A stretch of DNA of 64,000 nt from positions 43,979,718 through 44,043,717 of the forward strand of contig OX465590.1 of NCBI GenBank assembly GCA_950022655.1, in the 5' to 3' direction. Source of the stretch: Alentia gelatinosa. Lineage: Eukaryota; Annelida; Polychaeta; Phyllodocida; Polynoidae. The notes beneath the pieces were generated by a model, which worked only from the letters and a program-made list of their open reading frames with translations, had not been told where the DNA came from and ran no database searches. Position numbers and translations under genes: made by a program. Shown here one piece after another: positions 44,112-55,213 of the stretch. Numbering within the stretch: the stretch's first letter is position 1; each line of letters begins with the position of its first letter.

Positions 44112-44458
44112 ACCTTTAAGGGCGAATGATGCCTTGAGGCATCATCCAGGCCAGGGCGAATGATGCCTTGAGGCATCATTTTTCAAAAATCTCCAAAATC
44201 GTTTTTAACAAAAAATAATGGAGGAACATTAATGAAATTTTCACAGAATGTATACATATAATACCATTAGTAGTATTTCTATTGAAAAGAAATTAGATAT
44301 TTAAGATTATATATCATATCAGATGATTAAACAATTGAATTGTGGGTTTTAACGACTAAGTGCTCGTCCCCTAGCATTATAAAGTGCCACCAGTACCCGT
44401 CCTCCAGGTGGTAGCTTGGCCACAGGCACCCGTCCTTAAAGGGTTAATCCACATAAGA
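44112..44458. mobile_element. TTAACCCTTT-type (piggyBac-like) MITE, copy 1
   Basis: Right end 'gtccttaaagggttaa' and left end 'aacctttaagggcgaatga'. The palindrome 'tgatgccttgaggcatca' occurs twice near the left end. TTAA plus CCCTTT ends are what piggyBac-type elements use. No transposase frame. Relatives at 53222-53752 and 62158-62485. Confidence 0.55.
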
Positions 44459-44764
44459 ACTTAGATAAATATAAAGTATGAAACCTATAAAACATCAATG
44501 TGATGTACAAGGCCTGGGTCTATTACTAAATCCTTCTCTCCGACCTTCTAAGTGATTTAGCGGTCTAGGCCTCGGCATATATAACACCAGTTAGCACAGC
44601 GTCCCTCCCGACAGTGTGGAGGCCGGACCCATCAAAGACGTCCCATAGAATACAATCACATTCTCGTTAGTCGGTGCAGATTTAGGGAGTTCGGTCATGG
44701 CTGTATTCCTATCATAACAAAAGAGCTAGAAATAGAAAGAGGACCCGCTGGAGGCTGGACGAGT

Positions 44765-45010
44765 ATTGGACAGTTGACCCCATCTATTATGAACACTGTC
44801 ATCCTGGACACTGGTTATCATCGGACTTGGAGTGCCCGGTATGGGACTATACGGTGTTCCCGGTTTTTTTGTCACCAGGTGGCTCACTTACGAGGCTATA
44901 CCTCAGTCGGGCACACCTGCCCATGTCTGACGGCATGTCTCTTTAGCCCTTCCCAACAACTTGGGGATCAGGGACCTGTTTCAGTAGTTTCGTGACATGT
45001 TTAGATGGCG
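44765..45010. repeat. Dispersed repeat shared with 54765-54885
   Basis: 'gggacctgtttcagtagttt' and 'cgtgacatgtttagatggcg' recur inverted at 54835-54885. 'tcgggcacacctgcccatgt' resembles 56075-56095. Boundaries unclear. Confidence 0.4.
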
Positions 45011-45389
45011 TCTGTGACACCATACGGACAGATCACAAGACTGCAATCGATGACACGTAAAATTTCACTCACTTCCCATAGGAATTAAGCGATGACACTT
45101 TAAGACGAGAAGGGGGTTTATATAACCTATAATCATACCTCATTTACCCACTGGTGATCGATGTGTTTGGACCTTCCAAAGACAGTTGCAGAAATGGCAA
45201 GGTGACTGGGTGCAAGTGGGATACAAAACATAACATGGACTGAATATAACTCAAACCTTTTCATTGCTTTTTCCAATGATTCCACGCTCATTCATCAATC
45301 ATAAATATACCATTTGTTGTTACTTACTTGATACTAATTGGTAAAGGTGATACATTCTACAGGCGCTGATACTATGGATAAAGTGAAAG

Positions 45390-45750
45390 TGGATTTGATC
45401 AAAAAGTTACCTAAGCAAATATGTGAATTCGTCAGGCACACAAAATTATAAAAATGAAGTTTTCTGCTATTGATATCTCTGTATATCATGGAATCCTGTG
45501 CCCTGTATTACATAACGTTGGCAGTTGCCTCTGGGAGTATTTCATAACTTAATGACATGAAAATGGGACGACCACGATCTTTCTACTTGTAAAATAATAT
45601 AGTTACTAATCTGTAACGATTGCTATTCAACAACCAGTGACTCGTACCCAACCTGTCTGTTAGGTCAATTGCCCTCTGTCTGCCAGGAACCAGTTAACAG
45701 GGGCGGGACGCTGAAGTAGCGTCCCTCCCGCCTGGACCCTACTTAGACAC
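45390..45750 (+). repeat. DE-AA, copy 2
   Basis: Matches 33585-33925. It has an extra 'aacaggggcgggacgctga' segment forming a small hairpin (GGGACGC facing GCGTCCC), and 'acttagacacaaac' occurs three times at its end. Confidence 0.75.
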
Positions 45751-45989
45751 AAACGGTGCCATACTTAGACACAAACCGTCCCCTCTTAGACACAAACACT
45801 CCTGTTCGTCAGTAACGTGTCCCAACAAGGTAAGGCTAAATGCGTGGTCTGCCCGCCCCCCATGTACGGCGGTAAAGACGGTGATGGTGGAGGGTTTTAT
45901 GACTGTAATCAGGAGCGTTAGAGAGGAGCCGGAAGCGTGATGGTCACGTGACAGGGAATTTAGAGGTCGGAGAAGGTCATCTGCTTCCA

Positions 45990-46410
45990 CGACTAAACTG
46001 AACTGCTGAGACAGGACTTTTATTATCCATCGTATACAAAGACTCCATTGAAAATGTATAGGGACTCAGTAAACCACGACCCATTGTATAACACCTGTCA
46101 GATACCATGGCTGTGGTATACAGATTCATATCTGTGGTATACGGCCTCAAAACCATGGTATACGAGGAAAATAGCCCCTTGGTGCTGTAGAGCAAAGAAA
46201 TAGTCCCTATTGTTATACCCGTTTATATGGTAATTAATGGGTTTAATTCATACGAAAAGATGTTTAATAAATGCAACAAACGATGGTTATGTGGACAGGC
46301 GGCTCTGTAAACCACTCGAGGTTGACGTCGTAATACACTCTCTGACGCTCGTGTATTACTACGCGTCAACCTCTCGCCTGTCCACAAAACCATCGATTAT
46401 TGTCTATATA
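45990..46410. repeat. FB-8 intact copy plus hairpin
   Basis: 45990-46240: 'tccatcgtatacaaagactc', 'tcagtaaaccacgaccc', 'ctgtggtatacggcctc', 'catggtatacgagg'. 46255-46410 hairpin: 'acgatggttatgtggacagg' facing 'cctgtccacaaaaccatcg' and apex GTAATACAC/GTGTATTAC. Confidence 0.8.
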
Positions 46411-46585
46411 GACCTCTCCAGTGTTACATATACCCGTGGGCGAATGTCTCACTTATACTGACCAGCAGTACAGATTCCGTTCGGCACTGAGTGACGAAAG
46501 AATATTCATACGTCCCTCTGTACCACGTGACCACTGTTATTCTACTATTAAGCAAGTTTTAAAATGGCATTTTTAATTATTCCCA

Positions 46586-46725
46586 GGTATATAATAATAA
46601 GGAGACATAAGGAGTGTGACTGAATTACATCTGTTCCGAGTTGTTTTCGTTGGAAATGTTTACCGAGTTCCAAGAACTCTGAACAGATTGAATTCAGTCA
46701 CACTAAACACATCTTCATATATTAC
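46586..46725. repeat. FB-1, copy 4
   Basis: Arms 'agtgtgactgaattacatct' and 'tgaattcagtcacacta' with inner 'tgttccgag' facing 'ctctgaaca'. Preceded by 'aggtatataataataagg'. Confidence 0.75.
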
Positions 46726-47322
46726 TAGATGGAAGTCTTTCCGTTTTGTTCTGAAAGTGAAGTGTTATGTAGATTTCTCAAATTCCGGTGGATATTGACG
46801 TTAGCCAATCGGATTTGCATTTTAGAGTAAAAGAATTTCTTGAACCAGCAGAAATTAGCTGAGGATCAATCTCAATGGCGTTATAATGATAGACAGAGTT
46901 GGCTATTTCGGCTTGCGTTACGAATCTAAGTATTGAATAATTATCAGAATAAATGTATATCAGAACATATAGTTCATCATTTTCTTTACGCTGATATTGT
47001 ATAGTATAATGACTATGGGCCAGACGATGTACAGTCGCCACGTTTTTAGTCGTCCAGTGTATCTAGTGTAGACACCGGGTCTCGAGGAAAGTCTTATATG
47101 TAGAACTTAAGGGGAAAACCATATTACAGAATACTTGGTATTTCAGAGACATTTCTCAAAATATCTAATTATCTTTCAAAGATAAAAAAGCCACGATTAT
47201 TATATATATCAAGTCGTGAGAAATCCACAGAAAACCAGACAATCTGATTAAATTTAAAGTGAATTTGTTGGGGGTAACTGTACATCGAGATAGGGGGGGA
47301 ATTTGAGTTATTAATTTGCAAC

Positions 47323-47352
47323 GTTTCGTCTACATTCAGTAGACTTCTTCAG
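47323..47352 (-). ncRNA. Hammerhead-ribozyme-like core in a Penelope-type remnant
   Basis: On the minus strand CTGAAGA is followed by A, then the pairing GTCTAC and GTAGAC around a small loop, then GAAAC. This is the CUGANGA-stemII-GAAA order of a hammerhead core with one extra A. Such motifs are known in Penelope-like retroelements, and the flanking minus-strand sequence has no other explanation. Stems I and III and the cleavage site were not found, so activity is doubtful. Confidence 0.4.
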
Positions 47353-47780
47353 GCAATGTGTGCCATATATATATCACATGTACATATATACCATATATAT
47401 CTTAGTGCATATATATTCCTAATCGTTGCACATAAAAATCACATTTTTCTCCACAACCTATTCTGCACTATAACGTTCGTACTCGATCCAAGGTCAGCTC
47501 ATCATTTAGCCTTGTAACTCTAATCGTACTTGTATGAAATCAGATCTATCTAACGTTGCCACGCTTCAGATGTAAAGGTAGTCTTTAGAAAGGGGACACC
47601 TGGAGAGTTGGGGACGGAGAAGTGGAGAGGGTGTCACGTGGGCACAGAGAAGATGGTCGTTGACGTCTTTTACGAGGTTCAGTAGAAATCACACGCCTCA
47701 CGCACCTCACGGCCCACCTTGACCCATACCTGGGATTAATTGTGGTATGTCGTGCTTGAAGAGTCAACCAGCATGGACCG

Positions 47781-48155
47781 CATTATCCTACCCCTAATAA
47801 AAAAACCGCCATGGACTTAACATAGGGAAATTTTATGTGGCAGGTCGTGACATAAAGTGTTTTTTATGCCACTAGAGTAATAACAATATTGACCAATCAG
47901 AAAGCAGGATGTCAGCTACTATAAAAAAAAATCTGTTGGTCATTGACTCAATATTTATCTTTTAGTAAAAGGCAAAAGCATAGACGAGGTAGGATAAATA
48001 CGAAACCGAACTCGAGTTAGACTTGACAACGTTTATGCCACGACGGGAAGGTCGCGTATTACTACACGAGGCGTAGCCGAGTGTAGTGAGGAGCAGACCT
48101 GACCAGAGTGGCATAGACACTGACAAGTCTAACTCGAGTTTGGTTTCTACTAATT
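47781..48155 (+). mobile_element. TTATC element with long hairpin
   Basis: Short module 'ttatcctacccctaata' to 'gaggtaggataaa' (with 'catggacttaacatagg'), then a hairpin: 'gaactcgagttagacttg' facing 'caagtctaactcgagttt', inner 'tatgccac' facing 'gtggcata', apex 'cgaggcgtagccgagtg'. Confidence 0.8.
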
Positions 48156-48378
48156 AGTCCTGACGTCATTTTGGTGCCAAACAAATCCAAACTCCGAGAA
48201 GCACTGCATAGACTGCATAGATGTGGCATAGTAGAGTTAAATATAATGTAGAATTAAAAGATTTGAGATGTCTAGGATCGCCGACTGCTGCACTTATGAA
48301 GGGATATCCCAATGTTTGGCACCAGAACGTAAGGGAAACCCCGCTCTCGGCAGGTCAAATGACGTCACACTAATACGG

Positions 48379-48560
48379 TCTATGGAGTTGTCCCTCTCCC
48401 TTCACTGCCATATAAGGAATAGTAGGCGTGCTTTGGACCAGCAGACAATGACTGCATTCTCAGCAAACCACGACCTTCACCCTGACCTCCTTACATAGTG
48501 TAAATAGCATCTCGGGACGGTTCTACAGTTTATCTGAACCTAATGGGCCAAAACCAAGCT
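48379..48560 (+). repeat. DE-Y, copy 3 (diverged)
   Basis: 'tatggagttgtccc', CCATATAAGG at 48408-48417, 'caatgactgcattctcagca' and 'accttcaccctgacctcctt'. The CArG box is conserved although flanks have diverged. Confidence 0.7.
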
Positions 48561-48610
48561 CCTGTGCAGTGCTCTTTTGGTGCAATGCTGTCTTTTCGGT
48601 GGAACACACC

Positions 48611-48945
48611 CTTTATCTCACCCCTGGTACAAGTTTAGCCATAGGAATAACATTAGAAAAATATACTCAACGATCACCCTGGTAAAGGGACAATACTACG
48701 CCACGGCCGTGGCTAGTGGATTTGCTAAGTATATTCTGATTATTCTGAAGATGTGATGTTATTTAAACGATAGATAGGGGTAAGATACATCCAGAACCAC
48801 ACTCGAATCGTAAAATAGACGATACTCCACTAGTTTGGCTGGGCCATAATCGTCACTCGGCTTTGCCTCGATGACGATTGCGGCCCAGCCAAACTCGTGT
48901 TGTATTGTCTATTTATACGATTCTCGATGCAGTTCTATATAATTA
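48611..48945 (+). mobile_element. TTATC-3, copy 4
   Basis: 'tttatctcacccctggtaca' with 'ccataggaataacattag', closing near 'aggggtaagatac'. Hairpin: 'agtttggctgggcc' facing 'ggcccagccaaact', ATCGTCA facing TGACGAT, apex 'ctcggctttgcctcg'. Confidence 0.8.
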
Positions 48946-48954
48946 CTAATGGAC

Positions 48955-49345
48955 AGCCTTTACCCTACCCTGATTAAAAGTCTTCATAGACTTAACATGG
49001 TGTGATTCTATGCCACGGTTATTATCCTACCCCTCATATAAATCTCCACAGACTTAACATGGTGTGACTGTATGCCATGGTCAGTATCCTACCCCTCATA
49101 CAACAGGGTGTGGCTCTATGCCATGTTTATGCCATAAAATATCTATATGCCACTGTTTACATATGAAGTTAAAAGTATGTAACAGGTTAGGATGAATTAA
49201 AACATCACTCAATTTCATATGATTGTTTACATACATGGAGTCTGTTGTCTTCTGCTACAGATTCCACTCAACTCCACTTCGTGATATCATTCTGCGAAGA
49301 CAAATCACGCCATATAAACAATCATATGTAATTTCGTGATGTTTC
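48955..49345 (-). mobile_element. Three-fold TTATC-2 cluster with FB-9 hairpin
   Basis: 'catagacttaacatggtgtg' and 'cagacttaacatggtgtgac' follow CCTACCC termini (48964, 49024), and a third CCTACCC lies near 49088. At 49200-49345 follows FB-9 ('ttcatatgattgtttacata' facing 'tataaacaatcatatg'). Confidence 0.75.
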
Positions 49346-49689
49346 TTGGTCTTACACATTCTTGATGTCGCTATGGCTACGATCTGCTCGCTGTATATGA
49401 CTGGGCACCAGTCCGTGTCCATAGACTGGTCCCTCGTTAATCATTGTATTCACGGAATTCACAAATACACAGTGACAGGGAATGGGGGACCAGTTTAAAT
49501 CACGATCCGTTTTCACCCATTCAGGTTTCACAATACAGAGTCCCGCTGATAATTACACAGAACCTAGATAAGCTCAGTCAGTCATGGCTCCAGTGTAGGT
49601 CTCACAATGCTGCAAATCAGGCGTAATTCTGTGCATTATGATATCCAAACAAAAAAGATGTAATCTACACCGTCAATACAAAGCTCAAT

Positions 49690-50075
49690 ACACATCTACT
49701 GATTCAGGATTGAACGATTAGTACCTAAATCGAATAGGAGTCGGTGAACTTGTCCCAGGCAAATTAAGTGATACCTAGGCCTGTGTCGGCCCCAAATTCG
49801 GCGCTATTCCGTTGTCGGCGACTACATATATTAACATGTTGATAAACTTTTGGCCACCAATTTAGGAACATAGAAACCGCAACTTGTCTGCGACAAAATA
49901 ACATCGGAAGGAGGTGTTTCACTGATCGTTGCCTTAGCCTTTCCTAGCTGTGCTACATCTTCCGACTACAGCCGACTCCGTTAGGATGCCTCGCCTGAAA
50001 CAAATTACCGTCCGTTTGTCGCCGACAAAGGTACATAAATATTTCGAAATTGGCAGATGTGTACTGGGCTTAATT
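49690..50075 (-). mobile_element. TIR-D, reverse diverged copy
   Basis: 'cacatctactgattcagg', 'aggagtcggtgaacttgtc', 'ccgactccgttaggatgcc' and 'tttgtcgccgacaaagg', ending 'ggcagatgtgtactgggctt'. About 70 bp longer than 40057-40370. Confidence 0.75.
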
Positions 50076-50164
50076 CGTTCTCTAATAGGACACACTACCT
50101 ATTAACAGAATGAAAAACAAGAAATATCCACACACACTTTATCCCGATTACGAATTTACAATCG

Positions 50165-50500
50165 TGAGCATTGATTTTTATTACCCACCTGATACGAAGT
50201 CTCCATACTAAGACTATGAAGATTACAGATCGCTACTGAGTAGAATACAGACCTCCGGAATCTCCTAGGAGAATACGGATTTTTTAGATGAAAGTAGTCC
50301 CATTGAGATGAAAGTAGTCCCTTCTTAACTATGTTGAAAAGTTTTCTAAAGATCATATTTATTGCTTAAATCTAAAAAATAAGTGAGTAATAAATACAAC
50401 ATTACCATGATTTCGATCTGTGTGGCCGTATTCTCCTTGTAGTTGACCCTACGCAATACTCGTCAACTACGCGGAGAATACGGCCACTCAGATCCAAATC
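50165..50500. mobile_element. TTATC-4, copy 3
   Basis: 'ttattacccacctgatacg', 'cgctactgagtagaatac' and 'ctcctaggagaatacgg', then a hairpin 'cgtattctccttgtagttga' facing 'tcaactacgcggagaatacg' (50430-50490). Confidence 0.75.
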
Positions 50501-50785
50501 ATGGTAATATTGTGTATGTATTCTAAACATCGGATACAGGAATGGAAGTTGCTGCATCGTCTGAGAGATCGACTTTGGTTGTTTTTGACTTGACGTGAGA
50601 GTACGTGCAGACTTGTCAGATCACCTGACATCTATGGGCGACACAACGTCTGACTTAATTGACATTTCACGTTGTTGAACATTTCACGAGCAGAAAACAC
50701 AGAAGTAAACGAACGTGACGGGGACACACGTTTACTGTGTCTCCGCACAATGTTCTGACAGATCATGCCCTCTTGCTGATGGAGA

Positions 50786-51092
50786 TTTATCGTAAAACTG
50801 GATGAGTTTTAATCTTGGCCACCGTATGCCACGACTGGAGTTTGGCATAGTGACTTCATGAGGCGAAGCCGAGTGAAGTCTGTAGTCAAAACTGCAGAAG
50901 TTGAATGCGGTGGCCGCAATTAAAACGAATCCGGTTTTGATTCTATCCAACCACATCTCCTCGATTTTGGAATATTACATGATTAATATTCTGTATGCCA
51001 CTAGTGGCATATGAAACTTTGTATGTCAGTCAGTGTGGCATACGGAAACTCAATGTCAAGCCTATGGGGTTTTATATTAGGGGTAGGATAAT
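50786..51092 (+). mobile_element. TTATC-1, copy 3
   Basis: Complete two-module copy with apex GACTTCA-tga-GGCGAAGCC-gag-TGAAGTC (GCGAAGC 50863-50869) and right end 'aggggtaggataa'. FB-2-like sequence follows at 51118-51200. Confidence 0.85.
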
Positions 51093-51364
51093 TACACAAG
51101 ACGAGAGAGACACACGTTTATTATATACCCATGCAGTATATTTCATAATTACGTACTGCTGCTCCCTATGCAGTATACATTGTATACTGAACCCTGTGCG
51201 AATAGTCAGCCAGTCAGCTTATAGGGCACATAGCTATTGTGTTAAGGAAGCGGCCATCTTGCCTCCTGACGCTAAACAAAACACCAGGTGGCGGTTCCAT
51301 CTATCAAAGGATTTTCGTTTGCCATGAAAGGGTCTTACCCTTGCCTCATGATTATCTATAGATT

Positions 51365-51619
51365 ATGCCAGCAGAAAATAGTGGTTGTCCCCTGACTACA
51401 GCCGCAATATATTACAATTTCCTGTCTGATAATGGTGGAAGTAGCAATCACTCTGCGACCTATAGCCTCCAGATACCAGAGCGATATGAATACCTCTCGC
51501 CTCTGTATAACCGCGTGAGCCGAGTCGAGGTAGATCTGATCGGGTTAGCGCCCACAGTTACTGGTCAGTTTGGTGTTTGTCAACGTGAAATCCGATCATC
51601 GCCAGCAAAACGCGTGTAG
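51365..51619 (+). CDS. Unrecognised 84-codon open frame
   Basis: In unique, non-repetitive sequence between element clusters, ATG to TAG encodes 84 residues starting MPAENSGCPLTT, with balanced composition and no low complexity. No signal peptide, membrane segment or known domain. The start is poorly supported and no promoter precedes it. It may be an exon fragment of a decayed element or simply chance. Confidence 0.2.
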   Translation: MPAENSGCPLTTAAIYYNFLSDNGGSSNHSATYSLQIPERYEYLSPLYNRVSRVEVDLIGLAPTVTGQFGVCQREIRSSPAKRV

Positions 51620-51671
51620 GAGTAGGTCCTGGATCATATTCCACCCGCCCACCTGAAGATACAGGTGCCTC

Positions 51672-51975
51672 TAAGTGGGATTCACACGATGGGATTCGTG
51701 TACCTGACAGGGCTCAAAATCTCAGGCGATTTTTTCCTTTTTTAGGGGAAATGTCTTTAACAATTACAGAGGGGAAAACATGTCTCAGGGAAATGAATCC
51801 CTGTAATGTAGACGAAGAAATTTGTTTGAGTACAGAATCTCAGCAGGATTTGTCTCACAAAAACAGCCTGTGAGGTACATGAATCCCACTTAATAGGGCA
51901 CAGAATCTCAGCGGGATTTGTCTCAGACAAACACCCCGTCACGTACATGAATCCCAGCGTGTGAATCCCACTTTA
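51672..51975. repeat. SAT-81 diverged units
   Basis: 'gggattcgtgtacctgacag' then inverted units 'cagcaggatttgtctca' and 'gtgaggtacatgaatccca'. Two orientations meet near 51750-51800. Confidence 0.75.
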
Positions 51976-52004
51976 GGCTCAGTCCCTCCATGGAGAACCC
52001 TGTG

Positions 52005-52598
52005 TCTGAGCCTATAAGACACCGACCCGACCGCTGTGCCCGATTCTACCTTTGCCCGACGGATCCGTGACAATCTGCATCAATCGGGTCGATGTACACA
52101 CTCCACCGACCCGATTTTATTGCTTTTCCCGACGCGTCGGGCATTACCACCGTGTCAGATATGACCGACTTTTCCCGATCTTAAGATTTCGGTGTAAGCA
52201 CTTTCACCGACTGTTCCCGATTCTGAGTAGGCCGCTTATATAGTGATGCTATGAATCCCCTCATTCTATACCCGAGTATTTTATACAGATTTGTAGGGGA
52301 GGCAGAGGCGATTATAGATCTGAAATCCGTTTTGTGATATCTTGAATAGAACAGAAGTTATTAAACTTTGCATTATTCCTATATATACTTATCACCCAGC
52401 CCGGGGCCGCTCCCGCCTGTCCTCTTTGATCTCAATCGGGGTCGTTTTACGAGGTTATAAAAGGAGGAGGTGTAATCGGGAAGAGTCTATATATCGGTGT
52501 CTTACAGGTATAAGACACCGAAATTTTATTCCCGACTCTCACCGAGCCGATGGTCGGGATGAATCTGGAACAAATTTCGGTGTCTTAGAGGCTTAACC
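52005..52598 (+). mobile_element. DE-S element, complete copy with TIRs
   Basis: Left end 'agcctataagacaccgaccc', right end 'atttcggtgtcttagaggct'; a further 'gtataagacaccgaaatttt' occurs internally at 52508. Contains the palindrome CCCGACGCGTCGGG and about 390 bp shared with 13190-13592. No transposase. Confidence 0.75.
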
Positions 52599-52659
52599 AG
52601 GTAAAGTGGGTGTTTTATTGACCCGACTAGATTTAACATTGTCGGATGTGTGCTACACG

Positions 52660-52795
52660 AGAAAAAAATGTGAAATCGTTCTCCAACTCGTTTGAACTCT
52701 ACGCAATATTCACTGGCAGTCGCCTCGTTCATATCACTCCGCATCAAACTCATGGAGAACGACCATTTTGACCAAAACATTCTGCTGTCGGTGAC
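52660..52795. repeat. TTATC-3 hairpin fragment
   Basis: 'cgttctccaactcgtttgaa' facing 'catcaaactcatggagaacg', with apex 'actggcagtcgcctcgttc'. The TTATC end is absent. Nearly the same hairpin is at 62770-62885. Confidence 0.75.
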
Positions 52796-52865
52796 TAGAT
52801 TCATCAACATATTGATAAACCTTTGGCTACCGGTTTAGGAACATAGAAACCACAACTACCGACTA

Positions 52866-53045
52866 CGGCTTAAGCCCAATGCCCATCTACCGATTTCGGA
52901 ACATTTATGTACGTTTGTCGGCGACAAACGGAGGGTAATTTGTATCAGGTATCCTAACGGAGTTGGTAGATGCAGGACAGCAAGGCAAGGCTACCCAACG
53001 ATTAGTGAACGATTTGTGTAAACTAATTCCAGATCGGTGAATGGA
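52866..53045. mobile_element. TIR-D fragment
   Basis: 'aagcccaatgcccatctacc', 'tttgtcggcgacaaacgg' and 'gatcggtgaatgg'. Internal part lost. Confidence 0.75.
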
Positions 53046-53221
53046 AACAAGACCTGCAGGAAATGCTCATAGATTCCTTTTATAAAGATCTTGCAACGAT
53101 GCCAATTAAATCTGTTTGTATTCAGAAAATACAGTAGAAACAGTGCTTACAATACAACCTCACTGATAAAGTGATACTGATATACAGTCAGTGGTACATC
53201 TCACAGACTTTCAGAATAATT

Positions 53222-53752
53222 AACACTTCAACAGCAGCATGATGCCTCCAGGCATTCCCCTGGCTATGGCAGCATGATGCCTCCAGGCATTCCCCTGGCC
53301 ATGGCAGGAAGATGCCTCCAGGCATTCCCCTGGCTATGGCAGCATGATGCCTCCAGGCATTCCCCTGGCTATGGCAGCATGATGCCTCCAGGCATTCCCC
53401 TGGCTATGGCAGCATGATGCCTCCAGGCATTCCCCTGGCTATGGCAGCATGATGCCTCCAGGCATATTAGAGGCATCATTGATACTTATATACAAAATTC
53501 AATAGATTAAAAGATGATGTTTGATTCGAGAGAAATTTTCACAATGTATAAGAGCCATATTGACCTTTGATTTGGTATAACAAAATTTGATCAGTCACTA
53601 AAGTAAATTACTTAAATCACATGACACATCACATGACATTGCTACTTCCCAAAAAAAAAAGTGCCTACCATAGCAGGGTTGTTTTCTTAGGCAATGCCTG
53701 CCATGCAATGCTGAGCAGGGGAACTGAGTGCTGCAGGGAAAGGGTTAAAGAA
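53222..53752. mobile_element. piggyBac-like MITE relative with 35-bp array
   Basis: Seven 35-bp units (53237, 53272, 53307, 53342, 53377, 53412, 53447; each 'gcatgatgcctccaggcatt') begin it. 'gaaattttcacaatgta' matches 44250, and the right end is 'gggaaagggttaaa' (53741-53754). The tandem expansion lies in the terminal GATGCCT palindrome. Confidence 0.65.
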
Positions 53753-53759
53753 ATATCCA

Positions 53760-54200
53760 CCATTTTCGTCGGCCAATGTAAACTTGCTTTCTGACGGGTA
53801 GCAGGGGCACCATCCGACGAACTCTCCCGGTAATAGTGAACGTGCCAGTCGGGATATTCCTGCTGTATTAGTTGTGAGGTACAACAAATAGCCGGGTCGA
53901 TTTACAGTAAGTTGGGCGTGACACTTGAAATCCATTAATCCCTTTAGATTACTGTCACTGAATCCTATGAATACACGCTGTCAACTCGCCACTGTAAGGT
54001 CGCAGTGTGAGCAATACGAGCCTCACATGTCATGAAACATCATTCAGATCTATTCTAGCCTGGAAACATTGTCATTGTGTTAAATATAACCTGTACAGAG
54101 TAAGTTGGAGCAGATTAAATGAGAAGGCAGTCCCTGATGTTGGTGCTGTTGATCATCTAGAGTTCCGTATTGTCATCTCCTACCGATCAACCCTGTTGGT
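53760..54200. other. Unannotated sequence
   Basis: No recognised repeat or gene. The minus strand of 53687-53935 is open for 82 codons in one frame and partly open in another, without a known family. Confidence 0.4.
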
Positions 54201-54204
54201 GTTT

Positions 54205-54585
54205 CGTTTGATTATCCACCTAATAGAAAGTGTCCATAGAATACACATAGGGAGTGTGTATCACCATACCCTGACAATACAGATGTATCCACCTAATGCA
54301 AAGTGTCCATAAAAAACACATAGGGAGTGTGTATGGACATACCCGGAGCAGACAGATATGTTGTATGCTCCGGGTGGCGCATACGGAAAAATAGTGCGTA
54401 CGAAAACATGCCACTTGCACAGAAAAGGTGGATGATAAAAACAATATAGACTGATTTCAGATAAAAGCGGTTGTATGCTCCTCAGAGTTGACTCTGCGCA
54501 ATATCCTCGCAAACGCTCGGATATTACTACGCGTCAACTCCTCGGAGCATACGGCCGCTTGTATCTAAAACCAGTCAATATTGTG
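54205..54585. repeat. Two TTATC-5 units plus hairpin
   Basis: 'ttatccacctaatagaaagt' and 'gtatccacctaatgcaaagt' start two units as in 58485-59425. Hairpin 54440-54580: 'gtatgctcctcagagttgac' facing 'gtcaactcctcggagcatac', with 'gcaatatcc' facing 'ggatattac'. Confidence 0.7.
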
Positions 54586-54589
54586 TATT

Positions 54590-54745
54590 TATTACCCACC
54601 TAGTACGAGTCTCCATGCTAAGCTTATGGAGCTTACAGATCGCTACTGAGTAGACTACGGACCTCCGGAATCTACTAGGAAAATACGACTTTTTTGGCCA
54701 CCTGACGGGCGTTATAGGAACTAATTCATATAATCAAAGTACACA
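54590..54745. mobile_element. TTATC-4, copy 4
   Basis: 'ttattacccacctagtacg', 'catgctaagcttatggagc', 'cgctactgagtagactacgg' and 'ggccacctgacgggcg'. Confidence 0.75.
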
Positions 54746-54964
54746 CATGAAAAGCGGCACCAACAGTGCAAGCAAAAACGGACAAAACGAAGTCTAATGT
54801 CTAGTTCTTATGAAACCGGACACACCATCTAGACGCCATCTAGACATGTCACGAAACTAATGAAACAGGTCCCAGGCCTTAATGTCACTATTTGACATTA
54901 GACAATACACTGAGTAAAGTAAGTTCACTGCCTCTAAAACCCACCAGTTGACCAGAGCCAGGAC

Positions 54965-55213
54965 CTTTTCTTTTTTTTTTGGCAATTTTCATTAGGGAAT
55001 ATTGTTTATTCACAATCACCGAATTCGGCTATAGAGCTGTTCTTCCACTCGGGTCCTAGCCCCTACTCCTCATTCTGATGGCGGGTGTTAAACCGAATGG
55101 GCAGTGGGTACCATTTTTGTGTAAGTCTTTGGTATGACCCAACCGGGGTTTGAACCCACGACCTCCCATGCTCGAGGCGAACACCCTGACCACTTGGCCA
55201 CCGAGCTGCCGTA
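54965..55213 (-). mobile_element. tRNA-derived SINE
   Basis: On the minus strand the element starts at 55213 with a tRNA-like head. Box A is tggccaagtgg (55191-55201) and box B is gggttcaaacccc (55146-55158), giving an internal RNA polymerase III promoter. A central domain follows ('gggtcataccaaagac') and then an A-rich tail (54965-54982). About 245 bp. The central domain resembles one shared by SINEs across molluscs and other invertebrates. Confidence 0.85.

Noticed and set aside
53687..53935. 82-codon minus-strand frame
   Set aside because: Overlaps the right end of a MITE copy, and a neighbouring frame is partly open over the same bases. No family recognised.
55130..55213. tRNA gene
   Set aside because: A and B boxes are present, but the sequence continues into a SINE central domain and A-rich tail and lacks a proper tRNA cloverleaf 3' half.
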